In this document: positions 8,934 through 19,300 of the stretch, in pieces
Position numbering within the stretch: the stretch's first letter is position 1
How the letters are laid out: every line of letters starts with the position of its first letter
Assembly: GCA_009744235.1 (NCBI GenBank)
Contig: WPHV01000016.1
Coordinates: 102,129-166,128, forward strand
Source: Gillisella vitis
GTDB taxonomy: Bacteria > Pseudomonadota > Alphaproteobacteria > Rhizobiales > Rhizobiaceae
Reading direction: 5' to 3'
DNA: 64,000 nt
Notes under the pieces: generated by a model
The model's database searches: none
Seen by the model: the letters and a program-made list of their open reading frames with translations, nothing else
Told to the model about the DNA's origin: nothing
Made by a program: the position numbers and the translations under genes

Positions 8934-11900
8934 ATGAATGACCTGTCCGCCGCCCCTCTTTCCGATGACAACAGGCATCAAATTGCCGTGATCGGCATGG
9001 CTGGCCGGTTTCCCGGAGCACCGGATGTTGAACGCTTCTGGCAAAACCTTGTCGATGGTGCGGAATCGATAGAGCGCCTCTCGCCGGAAGCGCTCAAGCA
9101 ACGCGGCGTCTCTGCGGAAATGGCAGCGCTCGCGGATTTTGTCGCCGCCAGCACACCGCTTTTGGGTGCGGATCGCTTCGATGCGGGTTTTTTCGGCTAC
9201 AGCCCTGCCGAGGCTGAAATTCTCGATCCGCAGCAGCGTATCTTCCTCGAATGCGCTTGGCAGGCGTTGGAAGCCGCCGGTTATGTGGGTGATCGATACC
9301 AAGGACCGATTGGCGTCTTCGCCGCAGCGGGCATCAATACCTATGTCTTCAACCTGCATGACAACAGCCGCATCCGCGAGACCGTCAGCCCCTATGAGCT
9401 GTTCGTCGGCAATGACAAGGACTTTCTGGCCACCCGTACAGCCTTCAAGCTGAACTTGCGAGGCCCGGCCATCACTGTGCAAACCGCCTGCTCCTCCTCG
9501 CTCGTTGCCGTCCACATGGCCGCGCAAAGCCTGCTGTCCGGCGATTGCGACATGGCGCTGGCGGGAGGCATTGCACTGTCGCAATCCTCCGGCTACCGCG
9601 CTCGCGAAGGCGGAATCCTGTCTCCCGATGGCCATTGCCGCGCTTTTGACGCGGCCTCAAGTGGCACGGTCCCCGGCAGCGGGGTCGGCATCGTGGTTCT
9701 GAAACGGCTGGAAGATGCGCTTGCCGATGGCGATACGATAGACGCCGTCATCCTTGGCTCTGCGATCAACAATGACGGTGCGCTGAAGGCGAGCTTCACC
9801 GCGCCGCAGGTCGATAGTCAGGCGGCGGTGATCGCCGATGCGCAGGCCATGGCAGGCGTGCGCGCGGACACCATTGGCTATATCGAGGCCCATGGAACGG
9901 GCACCAGACTCGGCGACCCGATAGAGGTTGCAGCACTGACCAAGGCGTTTCGTCGCGATACGCAGCGTCAGGGCTTCTGCGCGCTCGGCTCCGTCAAAAC
10001 CAATATTGGCCATCTCGACACCGCCGCCGGTATTGCAGGTTTCATCAAGGCGGTGCTGGCCCTGAAAAATCGGCGGATTCCGGCAAGCCTTCACTATGAG
10101 AAGGCGAATCCGCAGATTGATTTCGCAGCCAGCCCTTTCTTCGTCAACCAGCACCTGCGCGACTGGGACAACCAGATCGGCACGCGCCGCGCAGGCGTAA
10201 GTTCCTTCGGCATTGGCGGGACCAATGCCCATGTTGTGCTGGAAGAGGCCCCACCCAGCCCGGCATCAAAGGCGGGCAGCGGCCCGGAACTGTTGCTTCT
10301 GTCGGCACGAACCGACGAGCAGCTTGCAGCCAGCAGCGAGGCCCTCGCAGCGCACCTTACCGCAGGCTTGGATTGTAAAGCCGCCCCGGCCTTGGCGGAT
10401 ATTGCCCACACGTTGCGCCATGGCCGCCGCGATTTTGCCAAGCGCCGCTTCGTCATTGCACGCGATGCCAAAGAGGCTGTCAGCAACCTGCGTAACCTCT
10501 CTCAAATCGGCACCGCCGCAGGCGAAACAGCGCAAGCTGTTTTCCTGTTTCCCGGTCAGGGCAGTCCGTATACGGCGATGGGCAAGGCGCTTTACGCCGA
10601 CCTGCCAGCCTTTCGTACCCCCTTTGACGCCTGCGCATCAGAACTTGATCGGCTGATGGGGATCAACTTCAAAGCCTGCCTGTTTTCCAACGCGGATGAC
10701 CTTGACCGCACAGCATTTGCCCAACCAGCGCTGTTTGCCGTTGAATATGCGCTAGCGCAAGCCTTGATGAGCCACGGCGTCAAACCGGCGGCCTTGCATG
10801 GCCACAGCATTGGCGAATATGTCGCCGCCTGCCTTGCTGGTATCTTCGATCTCGAAACAGCGCTCCAGCTCGTTGTTGCGCGCGGGCGGTTGATGCAGGC
10901 TGAAGCACCCGGTGCCATGCTCGCGGTGATGCATGCGGATGAACCGATCTCGCCATGGCTTGACGGGGTCATTACGCTGGCTGCGGCCAATGCACCCGGT
11001 GTCAGCGTTGTCTCCGGCCCGGTGGAGGCAATCGCAAGCCTAGAAGTGCGCCTGAAAGAAAAGGGCATTGCCGCACGCCTGCTGAAAACCTCCCACGCCT
11101 TCCATTCGCCGATGATGACGGAAGCGGCGGCACAGTTCCGCGATGTCGTTGCAGGTGTTCGCCTGTCAGCGCCGCAAATGCCTCTGATTTCGAATGTCAC
11201 GGGAACATGGATGACGGCACAGGATGCGACCGACCCGGACTATTGGGCGCGTCACCTGTTGCAGCCCGTCCGCTTCGAGGACGGTACGCGCACGCTGCAA
11301 TCCCTTGCAGCACCTGTTTTCATAGAAATCGGCCCTGGTCGCGCACTCGGCACGTTGACCGCTGTGGCGGGCGTTGATGGAAACCGGATTGTGGCAACGC
11401 TTGCAGAAGGCAAGGATGAATCAGGGCAGGTTTTGTCTGCTGTCGGTCAGTTCTGGCAATTGAACGGCGTTCTGGATTCAGCCGAAGTGGCTGGTCGGCG
11501 GCGCGTGCGGCTTCCCACCTATCCGTTCCAAAGCGAGCGTTACTGGGTCGATGCGGATAGCGAGCCTGCCACGCCCAAGAGGACGGCCGCGAATGTTGAA
11601 GGCCCCGGCCTCTACCGCACCAATTGGCGGCGTGCACAATTGAACCACAGCCCTAATCGGTTGAAAGGCCGCGTCCTTGTTTTCGACGATGGTCAACTCG
11701 GGTCCACCCTTGCCACTGAGCTTGAGCGGAGCGGTGCTGAACCCTATCGCGCATTGATCGGCACCGGTTTCAGTGAACCAGACTTCCGCTGCTTCAGCCT
11801 CCGCCCCACGATGAGCGAAGACTACGCCAGCCTTTTTGATAGCCTTGATGAGCGGGGAGCAAGCCCGGACCATATCGTCTTCGGCTGGCCTCTCACACCT

Positions 11901-13340
11901 TGCTCAAACGAAGCGCCTGAAGCGGCGGCACAAGCCCTTCTGGCGCTGGTGCGGGAACTGGCGAAGTTTGATCGCGCCGTCACTCTGACGCTTCTGACCC
12001 GGTCGGCAGCCGATGTGACGGGTCTGGAAGACCTTGATATCGCGCAGGCTCTGGCGGCTGGCACTCTTCAGGTGATCGCCCAAGAATATCCGTCGCTCCA
12101 TTGCCGTCATATCGACATCGATGCTGCCCGGCCAATTGAGAGTGCAAGACGCATTCGCGAAGCCCTGTCGGGGAAAGACGATGTGCTCGCCTTACGCGGC
12201 GCACATCGCTGGCTGCCGGAAACGGAACGGTTTGAGGCCCCGCAAGGCGGCCCCGATTTCAAGCGGAACGGCGTCTATGTGGTCGTCGGCGATATCGTTG
12301 ATGGCGTTGGCAAGACCTGGGTTGATGCCCTGTCTGGGCTCGGCGCAACCGTCGCTTTGCTTCAAGACTCTACGGCACCGGCTTTTGAGTATCCAGCACG
12401 TCTAAAACGACAGCTCGATTGCGGCGATGCCGCCGCCTTGAAAGGCGCTCTGGACGATGTTTTGGCCGAACTGGGCCGGATCGACGGCATCTTTCTGAGC
12501 CTGCCGCAGTCAAACCATCAGTCCGCCGCGCTGATTGGTGAGCTGGCGAAGGCCCATTGGGCCTATAATATCGCAAGCAAACTGCGCCCGGTTCGTGCGC
12601 TCAGTGAAGCTGTGGCGAAACGGAAAATTGGCTTTTGCTGCGTGCAGTCCTCGCTCTCAACCCTCATTGGCGGGCTCGGCCTTGGTGCTTACGCTGCCAC
12701 GCACCACGCCATCGACCGGATTGTCGCCGAAGAGAATAAGAACGGCACCACGCCATGGTTTGCCATCGGCTATCCACTGATCGAGGCAAATCCCGGCACG
12801 ACCTTGCAGGCAACGGGCCGTGCGAACGCCTTCGCGATATCAACGAAGGCCGCATGGGATCTGACGCGATGCCTGATTGAAAACGGCGCAACCGGACAGA
12901 CCATGCTTTCGGGTGGAGCTATTCCCCCGGTCGCGTCCGACATCGACGCGCAAGAACCAGCCGATGGCGGGCGTGGACGCCCCACACTCAGTGTCGCCTA
13001 CCGCAAGCCGGGCAATGACACCGAAGCAAGGATCATCGGCATTTTCGAAGAGATCCTTGGTCTGTCACCCATCGGGGCCGATGACGGCTTTTATGAACTC
13101 GGCGGCCATTCCCTGCTCGCCATTCGCGCCGTTGCCAAACTCCGCGAGGCCTTCCCCGTCGATATCGCCATGCGCGAGCTGCTTTTTGACAATCCGACCG
13201 CTGCCGCCATCGCCAAATCGATTTTGGAGCGCATGTCGGAGAAGACCGACCTTTCTGCCCTCGCCGATCTTCTCGATGAGGTTGACACCCTGTCCGACGC
13301 CGATGTGAGCAGGCTTCTCGCCGGAGGAAATGCACGATGA
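8934..13340 (+). CDS. Type I polyketide synthase module KS-AT-KR-ACP
   Basis: A 1468-residue modular PKS. The ketosynthase (residues about 15-430) has TACSSSLVAVH, EAHGTGT and NIGHLD, giving the Cys-His-His triad. The acyltransferase has FPGQGS near 538 and GHSIGE. Its specificity motif reads HAFH, which by the usual rule indicates malonyl-CoA rather than methylmalonyl-CoA. A ketoreductase-like region follows (about 900-1340) with the Tyr of GAYAATH, but the nucleotide-binding loop reads VVVGDIVDGVG instead of the usual glycine-rich TGGxGxxG. No DH or ER is visible. The carrier protein has GGHSLLA near 1390. AAGGAA precedes the ATG. The stop overlaps the next NRPS start by 4 bases, consistent with ACP-to-C-domain handover. 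The KR may be inactive. Confidence 0.95.
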   Translation: MNDLSAAPLSDDNRHQIAVIGMAGRFPGAPDVERFWQNLVDGAESIERLSPEALKQRGVSAEMAALADFVAASTPLLGADRFDAGFFGYSPAEAEILDPQQRIFLECAWQALEAAGYVGDRYQGPIGVFAAAGINTYVFNLHDNSRIRETVSPYELFVGNDKDFLATRTAFKLNLRGPAITVQTACSSSLVAVHMAAQSLLSGDCDMALAGGIALSQSSGYRAREGGILSPDGHCRAFDAASSGTVPGSGVGIVVLKRLEDALADGDTIDAVILGSAINNDGALKASFTAPQVDSQAAVIADAQAMAGVRADTIGYIEAHGTGTRLGDPIEVAALTKAFRRDTQRQGFCALGSVKTNIGHLDTAAGIAGFIKAVLALKNRRIPASLHYEKANPQIDFAASPFFVNQHLRDWDNQIGTRRAGVSSFGIGGTNAHVVLEEAPPSPASKAGSGPELLLLSARTDEQLAASSEALAAHLTAGLDCKAAPALADIAHTLRHGRRDFAKRRFVIARDAKEAVSNLRNLSQIGTAAGETAQAVFLFPGQGSPYTAMGKALYADLPAFRTPFDACASELDRLMGINFKACLFSNADDLDRTAFAQPALFAVEYALAQALMSHGVKPAALHGHSIGEYVAACLAGIFDLETALQLVVARGRLMQAEAPGAMLAVMHADEPISPWLDGVITLAAANAPGVSVVSGPVEAIASLEVRLKEKGIAARLLKTSHAFHSPMMTEAAAQFRDVVAGVRLSAPQMPLISNVTGTWMTAQDATDPDYWARHLLQPVRFEDGTRTLQSLAAPVFIEIGPGRALGTLTAVAGVDGNRIVATLAEGKDESGQVLSAVGQFWQLNGVLDSAEVAGRRRVRLPTYPFQSERYWVDADSEPATPKRTAANVEGPGLYRTNWRRAQLNHSPNRLKGRVLVFDDGQLGSTLATELERSGAEPYRALIGTGFSEPDFRCFSLRPTMSEDYASLFDSLDERGASPDHIVFGWPLTPCSNEAPEAAAQALLALVRELAKFDRAVTLTLLTRSAADVTGLEDLDIAQALAAGTLQVIAQEYPSLHCRHIDIDAARPIESARRIREALSGKDDVLALRGAHRWLPETERFEAPQGGPDFKRNGVYVVVGDIVDGVGKTWVDALSGLGATVALLQDSTAPAFEYPARLKRQLDCGDAAALKGALDDVLAELGRIDGIFLSLPQSNHQSAALIGELAKAHWAYNIASKLRPVRALSEAVAKRKIGFCCVQSSLSTLIGGLGLGAYAATHHAIDRIVAEENKNGTTPWFAIGYPLIEANPGTTLQATGRANAFAISTKAAWDLTRCLIENGATGQTMLSGGAIPPVASDIDAQEPADGGRGRPTLSVAYRKPGNDTEARIIGIFEEILGLSPIGADDGFYELGGHSLLAIRAVAKLREAFPVDIAMRELLFDNPTAAAIAKSILERMSEKTDLSALADLLDEVDTLSDADVSRLLAGGNAR

Positions 13341-16300
13341 ACGAACTTTTCGCGAAGATCGCCGGGCTTTCGCCGGAGCGGCGGGCGCTGCTGGAGCAGA
13401 AGCTGAAAGCACAGGGCATCACTGTTCCCGCCCCCTCCGGCATCCAGCCGCGGGCGGATCGTGAGGCTGCGGTTCCGCTGTCATCGGCGCAAAAACGCCT
13501 CTGGTTCATGCAGCAGCTGGACCCCGGCACCGTTGCCTATAATATGAACCTCGCGCTGCGGCTGAAAGGCCCGCTTGACCGCGCAGCCCTGTCTCGCGCC
13601 TATGCCGCCCTCATTGCTCGGCACGAACCCCTGCGAACGCGGTTTACGATGGGCGAGGATGGCCAGCCGCAGCAAATCGTCGAGGCATCCGGCGCGGCTG
13701 ATATTGGCTATCACGATTGCCGACAGCATCCAGAGCCGGAAAAGGAAGCCCGTCTTCAGCTCAAAGCATTTGTCGAGACGCCCTATGATCTCACCCGCCC
13801 GCCGATCCGCGCGACGCTGGTTGCGGTGCACAGTCAAGAGCAAGAGCATGAGCATGTGCTGGCGCTCGGCATGCATCATATCATCAGCGACCGCTGGTCG
13901 ATGGGTGTCTTTGCCCGCGATCTCTCGACGCTCTACCATGCCGAAGCGACGGGAACAGCAGCAGCGCTTGCGCCCCTTCCGGTGCAGTTTGCCGATTGGA
14001 CGCTGTGGCAGCGCGACTTGCTGGACGGCCCCGCCCTTGCCAACCAGCTCGCCTACTGGACAGAAAGCCTTGCGGGCGAACTGCCCGTGCTGGAATTGCC
14101 ATTGGATCGGCCACACAGCCTGACAGCGAGCTTCAGCGGCGCACACCTTCCCGTTTTGATCGACCGGGCATTGTCGCTCAAGCTGCGCTCACTCGCCGCC
14201 GAGCAGAATGTCAGCCTGTTCACATTGCTGCTTGCCGCCTTCAACGTGCTCTTGCATCTCTATACCGACAGCGACGACATCATCCTTGGCAGCGAGGTTG
14301 CCAACCGCGACCGGCCCGAGACGCAGACCATGATGGGGCCGCTCGTCAATACGCTCGTCTTCCGCAACGACCTGTCCGGCGATCCGGCCTTCACGGACCT
14401 GCTCCAGAGGGTTGCCGATGCTGTCCGCCGTGGCCTTGCCCATCAGGATATTCCGTTCGAGCGCCTTGTCGAAGCGATCAATCCAGAGCGCTCGCTCTCG
14501 GACCTGAACCCGCTCTTCAACGTGAAATTCGACATCCAGCACAGCATTGCTCCGCCGCCGGGCCTGCATGGACTGACGATTGAAACCTATCCGCTGCGCG
14601 AAGTGGCAACAAAATATGACTTGCGCTTCAACCTCGAAGACGACCAGCCGGACATCAAGGGCAAGATCGAATATTCGAGCCAGATTTTCGACGAGAGCAC
14701 CATCGCCTCTATGCTTGCCCGTTTTGAGCGCCTGCTGGAGCTTGTGGTGCGCGACCCCTCGCGGCGGCTCTCGACACTTTCGCTGCTGGCACCGGAGGAA
14801 GAAGCGGCCATCATCGCGGCGGGTTCCGGTCCAGTGCGAGATTATCCGGTGGAGGAATGCCTGCACGATCTCTTCTTGAAACAGGTCGAGGAAACGCCGG
14901 ATGCGGACGCGGTGACCGATGGCGATCTGACGTGGTCCTACCGCGACCTCGAAGCGCAGTCTTCGCGCATAGCCGCAAGTCTGGTTGCGGCTGGTGTGAA
15001 ACCCGGCGACCGGGTGGGCATTTGCATGCGCCGCTCACCCCGGATGATCGCAGGTATCCTTGGCATCATGCGTGCAGGTGCGGCCTATGTGCCGCTCGAT
15101 GCCGATTATCCGCCAAACCGCCTCGCCTTCATTGCCGAGGACAGCGGGATTACCATCCTGCTCGCCGACCACCGCCCGGCCTTCCTCACGCAAACGCAAA
15201 CGCTGCTTGACGTCACGACATTGCCGGACATCCGGCTGGAGGTGCCACCCACAGTTTCGCCGAACCATCTCGCCTATATCATCTACACATCCGGCTCGAC
15301 GGGCAGACCCAAGGGTGTCGCGATCGAGCATCGTTCTGTTGTCGCCTTCATGTATTGGGCGCGGGAGCGGTTCACCCGCGAAGAGGTGGCGCGCATGCTG
15401 GTGCCGACCTCGATCAGCTTTGACCTGTCGATCTTCGAGCTTTATGCGCCCCTCGTCCTCGGCGGCACGCTCGTTGTCGCAGATCATTTTCTGGCACTGC
15501 CGCAGCTTGCCGCCAAGGTAGACGTGACTTTCATCAATACAGTCCCAAGCCTTCTGCAAGAACTGTTGCAAGAACACAGATTGCCAAACAGCGTGCAGAC
15601 TGCAACCTTCTGCGGCGAGCCATTGCCAGCAGCACTTGTCGCCATCCTGAAACGCGATTATCCGAACCTGCGTATCCTCAATCTCTACGGTCCTTCGGAG
15701 GATACCTGCTTTTCAACGGAAGTCCCGTTGCAGGGCGATCATTATCAGGGCGGCGTCGTGCCCATTGGCAAGCCATTGCCAAACACGCAAGCCTATATTC
15801 TCGACCGCACTGGCCGCCTTCGCCCACCCGGTCTTTCCGGCGAGCTTTATCTCGGCGGTACGGGCCTTGCGCGCGGCTATTTTGGCCGACCTGAGCAAAC
15901 CGCTGAGCGGTTCATTGCCAACCCGTTTTCGAGTGAACCCGGCTCCCGTCTTTACCGGACCGGGGATCGCATCCGCCGCCGGGCAGATGGCAATCTGGAA
16001 TTCTGCGGGCGGCTTGACCATCAGGTCAAAGTGCGCGGCTTGCGCATTGAAACAGGCGAGATCGAGCACAATCTCGAACAGATTACTGGCGTCGAAAAGG
16101 CGGTTGTGGCTGTCACGCAAGGCACTGATCGGCAGCTTGCCGCCTTTATCGAACCCCAAGACGGCGTGAGGCTTGACGAAACCGAGCTGCGCCGGGCGCT
16201 GTCCGACGTCCTCCCCGTCCATATGGTGCCGACGCTCTGGTGCTTCTTGCCGCGCCTGCCACAGCAGCCGAACGGCAAGATTGATCGCGCAGCACTGCCA

Positions 16301-19300
16301 TCGCTGGCCGCAACAGTCGCCACCGGGTCCAGCCCGCCAGAGACCGAAACGGAACAGCGGGCAGCAGATGCATGGGCCGATGTGCTGGCCATCGATTCGA
16401 TCAGCCGGGATGACAATTTCTTCCGGCTTGGCGGTCACTCGCTGCTGGCCATGCGCATGATTGCCCGGCTGTCGTCATCGCTTCCGACAAATGCCGTGTT
16501 GCGAAAACTGTTTGAATTCCCCCGCCTCAGGGATTTCGCCGCAGCGCTTGAGCATGACGAGACACCGATGGCGGCACCTTTAAGCGCCATCGATGCCCTC
16601 CCGAATAGTGCGCCGATACCTCTGTCCTTCGCCCAGCAGCGGCTTTGGACATTGGCCGAGCTGGAGCCAGACAGTGCCGCCTACACGGTTCCTGCCGCAA
16701 TCCGCTTTCATGGCGCGCTTGATCTGGACGTGCTGCAACACGCTTTCACAGCCCTTGCCGCACGCCATCCGGCATTGCGCACGCGGATCGTCAATCTCGA
16801 TGGAAACCCTGCTGTCGAGATCGGTGGGACCAGCGATCCTGACATCGCAATCGTGGACGTGGATGAGGCCACCCTGCCGGAGGCGCTGGCTGCGGCATGC
16901 AGGCAACCGTTCAACATGGCGACGGGTCCGCTCTTCCGCGCCCGGATTTTCCGTCTCTCCACTGACGAGCACGTTGTTTTCGTAGCGATCCACCACATTG
17001 TCTCGGATGCGCAATCGCTTCAGTTGATGCTGCGGGATCTGACGCGGTTCTATGATGCAGGCAGACAGGGCAAAGTGGCAGACCTTCCACCGCTTACCCT
17101 GACCTATGGTGATTTTGCCGCTTGGCAGCGAAAGCAGCCGCTGGGCGAGCAGATCGACTATTGGCGCCGCCTGCTGGAACATGCCCCCCCGCTTCTGGAA
17201 CTGCCGACGGATTTTCCGCGCGGTGCGCGCCAAGAGTTCAAGGGCGGCAGCATTCCCTTCCATCTCGATCATGCGCTTACGGCCCGTCTGGTCAATTTTG
17301 CCCATGAACGGGACGCCACCCCCTTCATGGTGCTTCTCTCCGCCTTTTCGACCCTGCTGTCGCGTTATTCCGGCGCGTCCGATGTCGTCATCGGAACCCC
17401 GGTATCCGAGCGGCCAAACCGCGCGCTGGAGGATGTCATCGGGCTGTTCGTCAACACGCTGGCGCTGAAACTGACGCATGATGCTGCAACAAGCTTCGAA
17501 CAGCAGGTCGCGGCCACACGTTTGCTCGTTCTGGATGCCTTCCGCCATCAAGACGCGCCGTTTGAATGCGTGGTCGATGCCCTCTCGGTCGAGCGAAGCT
17601 GGAGCCACAACCCTGTGTTCCAAGTGATGATCACTTGGCAAGCAGACGAGCAGCACAGCCCATGCCCTGAAGGCCTGACCGCTGCGCCGGTGGTGCTCGC
17701 GCAGGAAACGTCGAAGGTCGATCTGACGCTGGATCTGCGCCATCGCGGCGACCAGTTTTCCGGCACCTTGATCTATCGCAGCGATCTTTTCCGCAAGGAG
17801 ACGATCCACCACATGGCTGAGGCTTTCACGGCCTTGGTCGAGGCTCTGTTATCGGCCCCTGAGCGAGCACAGGTCGAAATAGACGGACTGCCAGAGCGGC
17901 AGCGCCAGCAGATTGCCGCTTGGAACGCGACGGCAAAGACCTATGATGCGGTGCCAGCAAGCCTGCATGGCTTCTTTGCGCGTTCAACCGAGCGCACACC
18001 AGATGCCATTGCCGTCACCGATCGAAACCGGAGCGCCACCTATACTGAGCTTGATCGGCAAGCGGAGGCGCTCGCCCGGCATCTCGTCTCCCTTGGCATC
18101 GGACGCGGCAGCGCCGTCGGTATTTGCCTTGAGCGTACCATCGACCTCATTGCTTCGATTCTTGCCGTCTTGAAGACGGGCGCTGCCTATGTGCCGCTCG
18201 ATCCCAAATATCCGGCGGAACGGATCGCCTTTGTCGCAAAGGACGCAAGCCTCTCCCTGCTTTTGACGCAGGAGGAGCGCGATGACTTCGCCGACATCCG
18301 AACGCTCGATCCGACCACCATCTGGAACGGAACGCAGGCCGTCTCCGGGGCTCCTCTCCCCCATACGACCGAAGGACGCGACCTCGCCTATCTCATCTAC
18401 ACCTCCGGCTCAACCGGGCAGCCCAAGGGGGTTGCAATCGAACATCGCAATGCGGTTGCCTTCACACATTGGGCGCTCGACACGTTCCCGGCGGAAAGCT
18501 TTGCCGGAATGCTGGCGTCAACATCGGTCTGCTTCGACCTGTCCATCTTCGAAATTTTTGTGACGCTTGCCGCTGGTGGGCGAATCTTCATCGTTGACGA
18601 TCTTTTCGAACTGCCGGACGCAGAATTCGCACACGAGATCACGTTCATCAACACCGTGCCGACCCCGATGACCGAACTCATGCGGTTTGGTCCGCTGCCC
18701 GCTAAGGCAAAAACAGTCTGCCTTGCGGGCGAACCGCTGCCACCGAGCCTTGCACGCGCGATTCTGGACACTGGACAGGTCGAGGCGCTTTACAATCTCT
18801 ATGGCCCCTCCGAGGACACGACCTATTCCACCGGATGCCGGATCGGCGACGCGGGGCTGCCCATCCATATCGGCAAGCCCATCACCAACACCACCGCCCA
18901 TGTTCTTGACGCAGCACTCAACGAAGTGCCAATCGGCATGCCGGGCGAGCTTTATCTGGCGGGCGAGGGTATCGCGCGCGGCTATCACAATCGCCCAGAT
19001 CTGACGGCGGAGCGCTTCTTGCCGAACCCGTTTGGCAGGGCTGGCCAAGCCCCTGTGCTCTACAAGACCGGCGACCGCGTTCGTCGGCTGGCCGACGGCA
19101 ATCTCGACTATCTCGGCCGTGCCGACCGCCAGATGAAGATCAGCGGTTTTCGGATCGAACCGGGCGAGGTCGAGGCTGTGCTGATGCGCTATCCCGGCGT
19201 GACAGGTGCCGCCGTCGATGCCTGGCGTGACAATACCGGCTATGCCCGCCTCGCCGCTTGGATCGAGGTGGCGGCACCTGTCGGTAAGGCGGCGCTCTCT

